Positions 11,706 to 22,077 are shown, numbered from the stretch's first letter. The stretch: 64,000 bases of DNA from Anaerolineaceae bacterium (GCA_012839565.1 DUMZ01000005.1:171444-235443), one strand, 5' to 3'. Made by a program: numbers and translations. Notes: generated by a model not told the origin, from the letters alone.

Positions 11706-12338
11706 ATGAAAAAGCCTTACTATCTCATCCTTATCGTTCTTGGCATTAGTTTGCTTGTTTTTGGCGTTATTGTCTACCGTAATACGGACTCCACAGAAGA
11801 ATTCCGCATTGAACGGGCAGAACTTTTTGACCGCCTTTCAAATAGTAAAGGTTATGCTTACGCAACGCTGAAATATCCATCAGAACTTCTTATAAAAGAA
11901 GAAGCTGTTATTAGCCTGGAAATTATGCCCGATAAGAATTTGAAAAACATCCTGGAACATGGCGTCGCTATTGACACGCTCATTTCTCCCAAACGCCTTG
12001 TACTAAGCTCTGAACGTCGTCAGCTCGAAGCTGTCAATGCCAGTGGCACAACCGTTAGCTGGCGTATTGAAGCCACACGCCTGGGAACCAGCAGCGCCAC
12101 AGTGAGCCTCGGACTAAGTGATTTACGCACCGATATCACCATTTACCCGATCACTCCGCAACATACTTTTCAGATAAACATTCCCGTCGTTGAAACAAAG
12201 TCCAAAGCATCATTTGGCGAGTACATCGGCCCCATCATGATCGCGGTCGGTAGCCTTTCGCTTTTGGCTGGTTTTGTTATTGCATCAAAAGACTTTGATA
12301 AAGCGACAAAACAATCAAGGAAAAAGAATAAAAGATAA
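11706..12338 (+). CDS. Hypothetical membrane-anchored protein
   Basis: MKKPYYLILIVLGISLLVFGVIVY N-terminal TM and a C-terminal TM with basic tail. Start moved to ATG 11706. Confidence 0.6.
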   Translation: MKKPYYLILIVLGISLLVFGVIVYRNTDSTEEFRIERAELFDRLSNSKGYAYATLKYPSELLIKEEAVISLEIMPDKNLKNILEHGVAIDTLISPKRLVLSSERRQLEAVNASGTTVSWRIEATRLGTSSATVSLGLSDLRTDITIYPITPQHTFQINIPVVETKSKASFGEYIGPIMIAVGSLSLLAGFVIASKDFDKATKQSRKKNKR

Positions 12339-12339
12339 C

Positions 12340-13896
12340 ATGGCAAAATACATACACACTATCCTACGTGATATCCCCGTTCAACCTGTTTCAGACATAC
12401 CACGCGTACTTTTGCATGGCGTTAGCGCGGACTCGCGCCAAATAAAAGACGGTTACGCCTTTGTCGCTGTCAAAGGCGATAGCGTTGACGGCAATCAATT
12501 TATCCCCAACGCGATTGAAAACGGCGCGCGTCTCATCGTCAGCGCTCACCCCAAACCGAAAGGTCTAAACATCGCCTGGTTACAAATCGAAAGCGACCCG
12601 CGTGCCGCCCTGGCGCATATCGCCGCGGCGCTTAACGGTTTTCCCGCCCGAAAGCTGCGCGTTATCGGCGTAACCGGCACCGATGGCAAAACCACCACGT
12701 CGTCGATGATTCACCACCTGCTCATTCAGGCGGGCATTAAAGCCGGCATGATTTCAACTGTCAGCGCCCTGATCGGCGACAAAGCCCTGGATACCGGTTT
12801 TCATGTCACAACTCCCGACTCACCCGACATCCAAAACTATATGCGCCTGATGGCTGAGGCGGGCATGACGCATTGCGTGCTCGAAACGACTTCGCACGGA
12901 CTAAGCCAGGGGCGTGTCATCGCCGCGGATATCGACATTGCCGTTATCACCAACATCACCCACGAACATCTTGACTATCACGGCTCGCTTGAAGCCTACG
13001 TGCAAGCCAAAGGTCTCCTGGTTGAAGCCCTGGCGCAAACCCCGCGCAAGCGCATCGGCAACCCCCGCCTGGCAGTCTTGAACAAAGATGATGAACATTA
13101 TGCTTACACCAAACGCCTGGCACCGGGCAAATTCGTTTCTTACAGTCGCCTGAACGAAGCGGACATTTGGGCCAGCGATATCGACAACCGACCGGAACAA
13201 CTCCGCTTTACCGCGCATATCGGCAAGCAGTCCTACCCGGTAAAAAGCCCTATGATTGGCATTTTTAATGTCTCCAACAGCTTGGCTGCCCTGGCGTCGA
13301 CCGTGCTTGGGCTTGGACTGGACCCCGCGCAAGCGGCGCAGCACATCGCGACCTTGCCCCCCGTTCCCGGACGTATGGAAGTAATCCAAATGGGGCAGGA
13401 TTTTACCGCCATCGTTGACTTCGCGCACACCCCCAACGCGCTGGAACGCTCTTTGGAGACCATTCGCCTGATGACCCCCGGCAAGTTAATCACCGTTTAT
13501 GGCTCAGCCGGCTTGCGCGACCGCGAAAAACGACGCATGATGCCCAAAGTGTCCATCAAAGGCGCGGATATTTCTATTTTGACCGCGGAAGACCCGCGCA
13601 CCGAGTCGCTGGATGCTATTCTCGAAGACATGGCGCAAGCCGCGATTGAAGCTGGTGGCGTGGAAGGCGTCAACTTCTACCGTGTACCTGATCGTGGCGA
13701 CGCCATTCGCAAAGCGGTTGAACTCGCCCAGCCTGGTGACACCATCGTAGCGCAAGGCAAGGGGCATGAACAATCGATGTGCTTCATTGATACGGAATAT
13801 TTATGGGATGACCGCACCGCGATGCGCGCCGCGCTGGCGGAACATTTAGGCATGGATGGTCCCGAAATGCCCTGGTTACCCACCAGCACGCGATAA
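12340..13896 (+). CDS. murE: UDP-N-acetylmuramyl-tripeptide synthetase
   Basis: GVTGTDGKTTTSSMI, ETTSHGL, TNITHEHLDYHGS and EDPRTE motifs. Start ATG 12340. Confidence 0.93.
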   Translation: MAKYIHTILRDIPVQPVSDIPRVLLHGVSADSRQIKDGYAFVAVKGDSVDGNQFIPNAIENGARLIVSAHPKPKGLNIAWLQIESDPRAALAHIAAALNGFPARKLRVIGVTGTDGKTTTSSMIHHLLIQAGIKAGMISTVSALIGDKALDTGFHVTTPDSPDIQNYMRLMAEAGMTHCVLETTSHGLSQGRVIAADIDIAVITNITHEHLDYHGSLEAYVQAKGLLVEALAQTPRKRIGNPRLAVLNKDDEHYAYTKRLAPGKFVSYSRLNEADIWASDIDNRPEQLRFTAHIGKQSYPVKSPMIGIFNVSNSLAALASTVLGLGLDPAQAAQHIATLPPVPGRMEVIQMGQDFTAIVDFAHTPNALERSLETIRLMTPGKLITVYGSAGLRDREKRRMMPKVSIKGADISILTAEDPRTESLDAILEDMAQAAIEAGGVEGVNFYRVPDRGDAIRKAVELAQPGDTIVAQGKGHEQSMCFIDTEYLWDDRTAMRAALAEHLGMDGPEMPWLPTSTR

Positions 13897-13920
13897 GAAA
13901 TAAGAAACAAAGCACTAAGA

Positions 13921-13957
13921 AACCGCCTTGCGTTGACTAATTGCAAGGCGGTTTTTG
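13921..13957 (+). terminator. Rho-independent terminator after murE
   Basis: AACCGCCTTGC...GCAAGGCGGTTTTTG. Confidence 0.85.
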
Positions 13958-13991
13958 TTGACTTAAATACTGACAAAGTTTATCGTATCTT

Positions 13992-14411
13992 TTATAAATC
14001 TGCGTCTTTTTCACTTCGCTTGCGCCCATGACCGAACATCATGCCCAGCCCAGCGCCATTGAACCCACCCAGGGGGCCCATAAAGCCCACCAGGGGCACC
14101 AAAGTCAACGAATTGCGGAATAAAATTAAGCCACAAACCAGCATGCAGGCCAGTCCAGCGTAAAGCCCGTAGGTCATACCGCGTTTATCTTTGGCGAGAA
14201 ACGCTAAAAAGAATGCAAGCGTTGAGATACCGATAAAAATTCCCAGCATCAGCGTGGTATCCACACCGGTTATCTGATTAGGATAGCTTTGCATGAGATA
14301 ATCAACCAGCGCCAGGTAAGCGAAACCCCAGGCACCGCCTAAAACGATGCTCAGGATAAACAACCAGGTTTTCGTACCCCGTGGGTCCAGCCATGTGATT
14401 AACTTTTTCAT
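13992..14411 (-). CDS. Hypothetical small multi-TM protein
   Basis: About four hydrophobic segments; no recognised family. Confidence 0.6.
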   Translation of the reverse strand: MKKLITWLDPRGTKTWLFILSIVLGGAWGFAYLALVDYLMQSYPNQITGVDTTLMLGIFIGISTLAFFLAFLAKDKRGMTYGLYAGLACMLVCGLILFRNSLTLVPLVGFMGPLGGFNGAGLGMMFGHGRKRSEKDADL

Positions 14412-14422
14412 TTTCTGTCCAT

Positions 14423-15421
14423 CTATGCCTTATTATTCTTATCTTTTTCCTTGAGCGCCTTATAGACTTTTACCGTATCTTCAAACGCTTCCTGCAAATC
14501 GGCGTGTTCATACCCCAGTTCTTTTGGCGCGTCGTCCAGGTTCAAAAAGGCGTTGCGCGTTTGCACCTGAACATAGGGCACCAAATCCAGCCCGGCTTCG
14601 CGCCCTTGCAGTTTATGATACAAAACAATCAGCCCGGCTCCAAATTTCACCAGCCAGTTGGGCAAGGTGATGATTTTCTTCGGCTTTTGGAGCATATGGC
14701 CAAGACGCGTTAGAAATTCAGGCCAGCTAAGATTTTCACTGGCGATGGAATAGAGTTTGCCAGGTTCACCTCGTTCCAGTGCCCCGACTGCCGCCCGGGC
14801 GACTTCCCGGACGCCCACCATCGCGCTGCCCCCAGCCGGATAAAAGACCCATGGCAAAGCGCTTTCGAGATAGCTCAAAAGAGGAGCCCATAAAGGCATG
14901 CGTCCCGGCATGGCGCCAAAGATGTAGGGCAAAGCCAAAAAGCTCACCGTCATTTCATCACCCGCGACACGCCTGGCCATCTCAATTTGTTCCACACGGC
15001 TTTTGATGTAGGGATGGCTTTCGCTCAGTTTCAGTTCGGGCCACATTTGATGGCAGGCCACAAAATAGGAACTGAAGATAACCGCGCGTTTTACGCCAGC
15101 CTGTTTTGCCAGGCGCATAACGCGCTCGGTGGTACGCACATTGCCGGCGTAAAAGAAAGGATAAGCCGGCGCTTTGGGCACAACGCGGTCGTCCACCCCA
15201 GCGGCGAAAATGAGCCCATCCGCGCCTTGCAGATGTGCCAGAAGGGCGTCATCGCTTATCTTGTTCATATCCGCGACGTCGAGTTTGACTTCTTTTGGGA
15301 AATCAAGCTCATCAGGTGGTGGCATGTGCGCCAAAGTGCTCACCTTATGCCCGCGCCTGAGAAGTTCCAAACAGGTGTAATAACCTAAAAAGCCCGTTCC
15401 ACCAACAATGAATGTTTTCAT
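14423..15421 (-). CDS. NAD-dependent epimerase/dehydratase family protein (extended SDR)
   Basis: MKTFIVGGTGFLGYYTCLELLRRGH Rossmann motif; start moved to 15421. Confidence 0.85.
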   Translation of the reverse strand: MKTFIVGGTGFLGYYTCLELLRRGHKVSTLAHMPPPDELDFPKEVKLDVADMNKISDDALLAHLQGADGLIFAAGVDDRVVPKAPAYPFFYAGNVRTTERVMRLAKQAGVKRAVIFSSYFVACHQMWPELKLSESHPYIKSRVEQIEMARRVAGDEMTVSFLALPYIFGAMPGRMPLWAPLLSYLESALPWVFYPAGGSAMVGVREVARAAVGALERGEPGKLYSIASENLSWPEFLTRLGHMLQKPKKIITLPNWLVKFGAGLIVLYHKLQGREAGLDLVPYVQVQTRNAFLNLDDAPKELGYEHADLQEAFEDTVKVYKALKEKDKNNKA

Positions 15422-15501
15422 AAGGCAATTATAAGGCTTTTTTCGCTGAGAATCTATGTTTGCTATGCCCGCGGCGATACGCCGGGACGAGAGCATTTAA
15501 A

Positions 15502-15530
15502 GCACGTGGTCGGGAGACCACGCGCGAACA
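15502..15530. repeat. Short palindromic dispersed repeat, copy A
   Basis: GCACGTGGTCGGGAGACCACGCGCGAACA. The hairpin is CGTGGTC-ggga-GACCACG; similar to the element at 21966. Confidence 0.6.
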
Positions 15531-15586
15531 AAAAACAATCTCCTGCCGGCGTCCTGCCGTGCAGATTCACCTATTTAACTTTCACC

Positions 15587-18103
15587 CTATGGCAGTTGGG
15601 CGAAGTACAATTCCGAACCAAAGGCGATGAAAACAATTTGCGAACTCGACACGGTCATCGCCGTCGCGTTTTGTCGTGGGGTTGCCTGGTCGCCAAAACT
15701 GACTTTTAGCACATCGGTAGGCACCAAACGATAGGAATAGCGCGAAATCGATGGCTCACCTGGCTCCAAAAAATACAGCACGTTATCGGCCACCTGCAAA
15801 CCGGAAATCTGGCTAAAGTTACCCTGCGCCACCTGCCAGGGCACATTAGGCGCCTGAGCTTCAACAAACCCGCTAAATGACGGGACATTGCTAAAAACCG
15901 TCCTGCCATCCGCGTAAAGCACAAAAAGGCCTTCGCGTCGCACCGTGATGTCAATCGCCGACGTCAAATCAGCATCTGAAGCATCCAAATATAAGCCAGG
16001 CTCATAAGGGAAGGCTTCCCCCAGCCCCCGATAGACCCAAATCTTGTTTTGACTGACATCCATGATATACAAACCGTCATTGCCATAGTGAATCGCGTCG
16101 ATGCTGCCAAAACCGCCTTCGGGCTGGGTCAAAGAAGTCGCGATTTGTTCCTGCCCACCGTCTGAACACAGAACGATATTGCCCATCGCGTCGATACCAA
16201 GCACATTAGCTGAGTTTGGACTGCTGCCTTGCACATCGGTGATGTCGATGATTTTGCCCATTTCCACATCGCCGATTGTCACCGGCCCGCAGGCAAATTT
16301 TGTGTCCAACAAGTAAGTGTCACCAGCTTGATAGAAACGCAAGATATTGCCGGTGTTCGCGTTCAAAGCAAAAACGGCATTTCGCCCCGGTACCAAATGG
16401 CTAATATATAAATCAGGATGGACGATGTTTCCAAAAGCGTTGCTCAGCATCAGCCGGCGCACGTTGTCCATCTTGTCCAGCTGACCCTGGGCTTCGTTGC
16501 GCATTTTGATAATTTCTTCTGTATCACCCTGATTGAACTCACGGGCCTGGTTCAGCCAAACAACCGCCTGCACCAAAGCCTGGCGCTGTTCACCCTGGGT
16601 GGCGCTGGACTTGGCTGCCTGGATTTGCGCGTGGGCCTGGTTGATGTAGTAGACGTATTGCCTGTCCAGTCCGCGCGCGAAGTAGATGCTCACCGTGATA
16701 GCCACCACCAGCAAGGGCACGATAATCACAATCGCCCATTTTGCGAAGGGCGACAGGGATGGGATTTCCTGCCCTGACGCGCTCACTTTTTGCTCCGTGC
16801 GGCGCGCGAAGCTTTGGGCGTTCATCTCAATGCCCCGCAACCAGCCCGCGCTTCTGGCAACGCCGGTTAGCGCGCCTTTTTTGAGTTTTTCAAGGCGCTC
16901 CTGCCGGGCAATCGCTTCCAGGTCCGGTTGGGGTGGCGCCGGGGGCTCATCAGGAAAAATTTCATTTTCATTGTCATCATCAACAGGTTCCGGTTCAGGC
17001 ACAAAGACGAATTCTTGGTCTTCTTCCTGCGTATCTACATGGAATGTATCACTTATTTCCGCCTGAAAATCCACTGGTTCATCATCGTGCCGGTCTGTGG
17101 TTATGTCGCTTGCTTGCACAGGAATATCACTTATAGCAAGGTCTGTATCTGTAACAAAATTAGTATCGGTCATTTCAAACGTATCGCTTCCAGACTCTTC
17201 CTGGGGAATATCAATGATGACAGGCTCTTCAATAATTTTCACACCGGGTTCTTCATCTTCTTCCACAAGAAAGGCATCGGGTTCCTGAAAATCAAGCTGT
17301 TTTTCTTCAACCACATCAGCCAAGTCTGTATCCGCTTCTGTAACTTCGTCTGGAGAAAGTTCATCAGCCAGTTCTTCTGCAGGTCTAATCTGGGCTCCTG
17401 TTTGGGTATCTGTCGGGGGATCGGCTTCGTCCAGCAGCATCGCCAAAGAAAGCAGACGGTTTTCAACTTTCCCTTCGCCCAGGCTTATTTTCGTCAGGGA
17501 ATAGGCACTGGGCAAGTCAGCGATCTCATTCACCAGCCGAATGACCGACTTTGGTGTTGGTGCTTCGCGCTCAATCACAGCTAGGCTGCTTGGCGCGCCC
17601 ATCAAGAGATAATCTTCGCCAAAGAAATCGCCCCGATAATAGCGCAATTCCAACAAATCGCTCAAACCCAAACCGCGTTGCTCAATATCGCCATCGAAGA
17701 ACAGGCGCGTGCCCGCCCCACTCACCAACAAAGCGCTGGCATGAGCCACCTGTGCCAAATACAAAGCCCCATCGCGCAAAACGCCAACCATCATCGCCGC
17801 TGATTCAGGGCTTTGGTCCAGGCGCAAGCCACTGTTTTGCACACGCAAAGCCTTGTTGACACACTCGATGGCATCGCGCATCGCGCTCGTTATCGAACCC
17901 GGACTTCGGTAAAAAGCCACTGCCGCCTCGCGCGTCAGCTTTGCCAAACGCGAATCCCAAAAAGCTGTGTTCTGCGCGGGTATCAGGTGGATAACCAGGA
18001 AGTCATCTTCCCGCTGACGCGAAGCACCGCGCGAGGGCTGGCTGGCGAAAAAGCCTGGGTTTTCTTTATTATCTGACTGATAGCAAACTAAGTTGTATTT
18101 CAT
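15587..18103 (-). CDS. Large protein: N-terminal PP2C-like region, acidic linker, one TM, C-terminal beta-propeller-like region
   Basis: AMMVGVLRDGALYLAQVAHASALLVSGAGTRLFFDGD resembles PP2C-type folds. Long D/E-rich linker, WAIVIIVPLLVVAITVSIYFA TM, then repeated strands. Confidence 0.7.
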   Translation of the reverse strand: MKYNLVCYQSDNKENPGFFASQPSRGASRQREDDFLVIHLIPAQNTAFWDSRLAKLTREAAVAFYRSPGSITSAMRDAIECVNKALRVQNSGLRLDQSPESAAMMVGVLRDGALYLAQVAHASALLVSGAGTRLFFDGDIEQRGLGLSDLLELRYYRGDFFGEDYLLMGAPSSLAVIEREAPTPKSVIRLVNEIADLPSAYSLTKISLGEGKVENRLLSLAMLLDEADPPTDTQTGAQIRPAEELADELSPDEVTEADTDLADVVEEKQLDFQEPDAFLVEEDEEPGVKIIEEPVIIDIPQEESGSDTFEMTDTNFVTDTDLAISDIPVQASDITTDRHDDEPVDFQAEISDTFHVDTQEEDQEFVFVPEPEPVDDDNENEIFPDEPPAPPQPDLEAIARQERLEKLKKGALTGVARSAGWLRGIEMNAQSFARRTEQKVSASGQEIPSLSPFAKWAIVIIVPLLVVAITVSIYFARGLDRQYVYYINQAHAQIQAAKSSATQGEQRQALVQAVVWLNQAREFNQGDTEEIIKMRNEAQGQLDKMDNVRRLMLSNAFGNIVHPDLYISHLVPGRNAVFALNANTGNILRFYQAGDTYLLDTKFACGPVTIGDVEMGKIIDITDVQGSSPNSANVLGIDAMGNIVLCSDGGQEQIATSLTQPEGGFGSIDAIHYGNDGLYIMDVSQNKIWVYRGLGEAFPYEPGLYLDASDADLTSAIDITVRREGLFVLYADGRTVFSNVPSFSGFVEAQAPNVPWQVAQGNFSQISGLQVADNVLYFLEPGEPSISRYSYRLVPTDVLKVSFGDQATPRQNATAMTVSSSQIVFIAFGSELYFAQLP

Positions 18104-18302
18104 AATAGCACCTGTTATCTGTCCTTAAATGCAAAGACAAGTCGTATACATTATTGAGCAACATTCATGCCAGCTTATGAAAAGCTTAGAACAACCAGGC
18201 ATCAAAGCGCAAGCAATCGCGACATAAGTAAAACATACATATCACCCATCCTTTATATGACAATTTTTAACGAAAGATTAACGTCCTGGGGCCCCCCGAT
18301 TC

Positions 18303-18331
18303 TTGACGCTCCTATACCCGCATGATATCAT
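18303..18331 (+). promoter_or_regulatory. Sigma-70-type promoter of heat-shock operon
   Basis: TTGACG (18303-18308), 17-bp spacer, TATCAT (18326-18331). Confidence 0.75.
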
Positions 18332-18344
18332 TAATTTGAGATTT

Positions 18345-18371
18345 TTAGCACTCTCGTACTGAGAGTGCTAA
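18345..18371 (+). promoter_or_regulatory. CIRCE operator (HrcA binding site)
   Basis: TTAGCACTC-TCGTACTGA-GAGTGCTAA matches the 9-9-9 CIRCE consensus exactly. Confidence 0.97.
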
Positions 18372-18385
18372 TTTATGAGATAACG

Positions 18386-19420
18386 ATGACGACACTTAGC
18401 GAACGACAAAAAATAATCCTTTCTTTGGTGGTGCATGAGCATATCAAAGGCTCACAAGCCGTCGCTTCGGGTGCATTAATTCGCGATTACAATCTCAAAA
18501 TCAGCTCTGCAACCGTGCGTGCGGAACTCAACACGCTTACCGAGTTGGGCTATTTGCGCCAGCCACACACTTCCGCTGGACGCGTTCCCACCGAGGAAGG
18601 TTACCGCTATTTTGTCAACAATCTTCTCAACCAAAGTGACTTGCCTGCCACAACGCGCAACACCATCAATCATCAGTTTTATCAAAGCGATAAAGGTCTG
18701 CACGAATGGTTGCCCCTGGCTGCTTCGGTGCTCGCCACGCAAAACCGCGCTGTGTCAATCGTCACTTCCCCGCATACAAAGCGCGTCGCTTTCAAGCATT
18801 TGGAACTCATCTCGGTCAGAGGCTCGCAGGTTTTGATGGTCCTGGTTTTAGTCGGTGGAGAAATTCGTCAGCAAATTATTTCGCTTGATAATATCTACAC
18901 GCAAAATCAACTTTCAGACCTGGCCCAAAAAATCAACAACGGCTGTGAAAATTCCACGCTTGATGAAATCGAACAGTTCAGGCTCATCGACGAACCGCTT
19001 TCGGACACCATTCTCAACGCGGTTGCCGACCAAATGCGCTTCAGCGAAGACTACGCGAATGGCAAGCTGTTCATGGATGGGCTCACCAACGTGCTGGGCG
19101 CCGATGAACCTGTCGACCCCGACCAGGCCCGTGTGGCGCTCAAGCTCATTGAAGAACGCCAAAACCTTGACGACCTGATGCTACGCGCTAATCACAACCA
19201 GGAAATCGGTGGTGTGCAGGTGCTTATCGGTTGCGAAAACACCTGGCAGGAACTCCGCGACTGGTCCATCATTCTCACCCGCTATGGCGTTCCCGAACAA
19301 ATGAGTGGCACACTGGGCATTCTGGGCCCCATGCGCATGCCTTACGGCCACGCCATCAACACCGTGCGCTTTGTTGGAGAGTTGCTTTCTGACTTAATCT
19401 CAGAAAACATGGTGGAATAG
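18386..19420 (+). CDS. hrcA: Heat-inducible transcription repressor HrcA
   Basis: LSERQKIILSLVVHEHIKGSQAVASGALIRDYNLKISSATVRAELNTLTELGYLRQPHTSAGRVPTEEGYRYFV is diagnostic. Confidence 0.96.
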   Translation: MTTLSERQKIILSLVVHEHIKGSQAVASGALIRDYNLKISSATVRAELNTLTELGYLRQPHTSAGRVPTEEGYRYFVNNLLNQSDLPATTRNTINHQFYQSDKGLHEWLPLAASVLATQNRAVSIVTSPHTKRVAFKHLELISVRGSQVLMVLVLVGGEIRQQIISLDNIYTQNQLSDLAQKINNGCENSTLDEIEQFRLIDEPLSDTILNAVADQMRFSEDYANGKLFMDGLTNVLGADEPVDPDQARVALKLIEERQNLDDLMLRANHNQEIGGVQVLIGCENTWQELRDWSIILTRYGVPEQMSGTLGILGPMRMPYGHAINTVRFVGELLSDLISENMVE

Positions 19421-19453
19421 CTAGTATAAACACGAAACCTTTTAGAGGCAGGA

Positions 19454-19984
19454 ATGACTAAGGAAAAGAAAACAGAAGAAACTAAAGAAGAAACCCAAAA
19501 AACCTATACCCAGGCGGACATCGACGCTTATCAAACCGCGTTAGATGACGCCCAAGCCGTTGCCGAACAGTATCTGGAAGACCTACAACGCGAACGCGCC
19601 TCTTTTGTCAATTACAAAAAGCGCGTTGACCAGGACAACCAGCTGATGGCTGATATCCAGCTAGGCAAAAGCATCAACCTCTTCTTACCCGTGATTGATG
19701 ACCTTGAACGCGCGCTAAAAAATCAGCCCGAAGATATGGCCAGCAAAGCCTGGGCTGAAGGCATAGAACTCATCTTACAAAAGTTGCGCACCGCAATGGC
19801 TAAACTCAACGTTGAAGTAATTGACATCAAACCCGGTGATGAATTCGACCCCACCGACCAGGAAGCCCTCACCCACGAAGAGAGTGAGACCTACAAAGAC
19901 GGTCAGGTGATTGAAGTTGTTCAAACTGGGTATAAATTAAAAGATCGCATCATTCGCCCCGCTGCAGTTCGGGTCGCAAAATAG
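19454..19984 (+). CDS. grpE: Nucleotide exchange factor GrpE
   Basis: [17 protein letters not shown] and [14 protein letters not shown]; position in operon. Confidence 0.93.
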   Translation: MTKEKKTEETKEETQKTYTQADIDAYQTALDDAQAVAEQYLEDLQRERASFVNYKKRVDQDNQLMADIQLGKSINLFLPVIDDLERALKNQPEDMASKAWAEGIELILQKLRTAMAKLNVEVIDIKPGDEFDPTDQEALTHEESETYKDGQVIEVVQTGYKLKDRIIRPAAVRVAK

Positions 19985-19994
19985 GAGAAGAAAC

Positions 19995-21908
19995 ATGGCA
20001 AAAATTATTGGTATTGACTTAGGCACCACCAACTCTGTGGCTGCTGTAATGATGGGTGGCGAACCCGTGGTTATCCCTTCCGCTGAAGGTGAACGCCTTA
20101 TCCCTTCAGTTGTCGCTGTCAACAAAAACGGCGAACGACTTGTAGGTCGTGTGGCACGCAACCAGGCCATCATTAACCCCGAAAACACGATTTTCTCAAT
20201 CAAACGTTTTATGGGACGTCGTTATGATGACCTTGAAGTGCAACGCGCTTTGAGCCACATCCCTTATCGCATCAGCAAAGCCCCCAACGGCGATATGCAG
20301 GTGGATATGGGTGGCAAACAGTATAGTGCCCAGGAAATTTCTGCGATGATTCTCAGCAAAATCAAACGCGACGCCGAAGCCTATCTGGGCGAACCCGTTA
20401 CCCAGGCGGTTATTACCGTGCCGGCTTACTTCAACGACGCGCAACGCAACGCCACCAAAGACGCTGGCAAAATTGCCGGCCTGGACGTGCTGCGCATCAT
20501 CAACGAGCCAACCGCCTCATCCCTTGCTTATGGGCTCGACAAAAAAGATAAAAACGAGATTATCGCGGTCTATGACCTCGGTGGCGGGACCTTTGATATT
20601 TCCATTCTCGAAGTTGGCGATGGCGTCTTCCAGGTGAAATCCACCTCGGGCGATACATTCCTGGGTGGCGATGACTTTGACCAGCGCATCATTAACTGGC
20701 TGGCTGATGACTTCAAACGCGAGCAAGGCCTTGACCTCCGCCAGGACCGCCAGGCCCTGCAACGTCTAAAAGAAGCTGCTGAAAAAGCCAAGATTGAACT
20801 CTCCAGCACCATGCAGGCTGAAATCAACCTGCCTTATATCACCGCGGATGCCACTGGCCCCAAACACCTGGTGACCACGCTAACCCGTTCTAAGTTTGAG
20901 CAACTGAGCGCGGACCTTATCGAGAAATCTCTCAAACCCGTTGCCCAGGCACTGGCCGATGCCAACCTGAAACCCGGCGACATTCACGAAGTCGTCATGG
21001 TCGGTGGCATGACCCGTATGCCCGCCGTGCAAGAAGCCGTGCGCAAGTACTTCAACCGCGAGCCCCATAAGGGTGTTAACCCCGACGAAGTCGTCGCGAT
21101 CGGTGCCGCCATTCAGGCCGGCGTTTTAGGTGGCGACGTGAAAGACATTTTGCTGCTAGACGTTACCCCGCTTTCACTCTCAATTGAAACTCTGGGTGGC
21201 ATCGCCACGCCGCTCATTAAGCGCAACACCACTATCCCCACACGCGAAAGCCAGGTCTTCTCCACCGCTTCCGATAGCCAAACCCAGGTTGAAATCAACG
21301 TGCTGCAAGGCGAACGCCCCATGGCGATTGACAACAAAAGCCTTGGCAAATTCACCCTGGACGGCATTCCGCCCGCCCCACGTGGTGTACCCCAAATTGA
21401 AGTAACTTTCGATATCAACGTCAACGGTATCCTTGAAGTTACCGCGAAAGACAAAGCCACGGGCCGACAGCAAAATATTACTATCACCGCTTCCAGTGGA
21501 TTGAGCGATGCTGAAATTGAACAGATGCGCCGCGACGCAGAAGCCCACGCCGAAGAAGACCAGAAACGCCGTGAGCTCATCGAAGCCCGCAATACCGCTG
21601 ATAACGCCATCTATACAACCGAAAAGACCCTCAAAGACCTTGGCGATAAGGTCAGCGAGCAACACAAAGCCGCGGTTGAAGATCAAATCGCTACGCTGCG
21701 CAGACTCCGCGAAGAAGATGACGCTGAAGCCATCAACAAGGCGATTGAAGATTTGATGAAAACCCTTCAGGAAATCGGACAAGCCGCCTATGCGCAGGAA
21801 CAAGCCCAGGCGCAACAAGCCCCACAAGACGATGGCACCGGTCAGGGCACATCTCACGCTGATGACCAGGGCGATGTCATCGATGGCGAGTTCACGGAAG
21901 CGAACTAA
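19995..21908 (+). CDS. dnaK: Chaperone DnaK
   Basis: [18 protein letters not shown] and [38 protein letters not shown]. Confidence 0.98.
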   Translation: MAKIIGIDLGTTNSVAAVMMGGEPVVIPSAEGERLIPSVVAVNKNGERLVGRVARNQAIINPENTIFSIKRFMGRRYDDLEVQRALSHIPYRISKAPNGDMQVDMGGKQYSAQEISAMILSKIKRDAEAYLGEPVTQAVITVPAYFNDAQRNATKDAGKIAGLDVLRIINEPTASSLAYGLDKKDKNEIIAVYDLGGGTFDISILEVGDGVFQVKSTSGDTFLGGDDFDQRIINWLADDFKREQGLDLRQDRQALQRLKEAAEKAKIELSSTMQAEINLPYITADATGPKHLVTTLTRSKFEQLSADLIEKSLKPVAQALADANLKPGDIHEVVMVGGMTRMPAVQEAVRKYFNREPHKGVNPDEVVAIGAAIQAGVLGGDVKDILLLDVTPLSLSIETLGGIATPLIKRNTTIPTRESQVFSTASDSQTQVEINVLQGERPMAIDNKSLGKFTLDGIPPAPRGVPQIEVTFDINVNGILEVTAKDKATGRQQNITITASSGLSDAEIEQMRRDAEAHAEEDQKRRELIEARNTADNAIYTTEKTLKDLGDKVSEQHKAAVEDQIATLRRLREEDDAEAINKAIEDLMKTLQEIGQAAYAQEQAQAQQAPQDDGTGQGTSHADDQGDVIDGEFTEAN

Positions 21909-21965
21909 GACAATTCAAACAGGAACGATGAAGACAGTAATTTCCAGAGAAAACGAAATGCAAAG

Positions 21966-22077
21966 CTCGTGGTCAGGAGACCACGAGCGAACTTTCGTTC
22001 GGGCCCTCGTTCGGACACCTGTTCGGACACTGCTTGCGTGTCGAGCTCTTTTCTCGACATGGTTTCCTGACCATGTC
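21966..22077. repeat. Hairpin-rich insertion element between dnaK and dnaJ, copy B
   Basis: Three perfect hairpins: CTCGTGGTC/GACCACGAG, TGTCGAG/CTCGACA and GACATGGT/ACCATGTC. The first and last share TGGTCAGGARACCA in opposite orientations, with GTTCGGACAC-type direct repeats between. Confidence 0.65.

Noticed and set aside
16928-17584. Plus-strand ORF inside the 15587..18103 gene
   Set aside because: Antisense to the low-complexity acidic linker; no family features.
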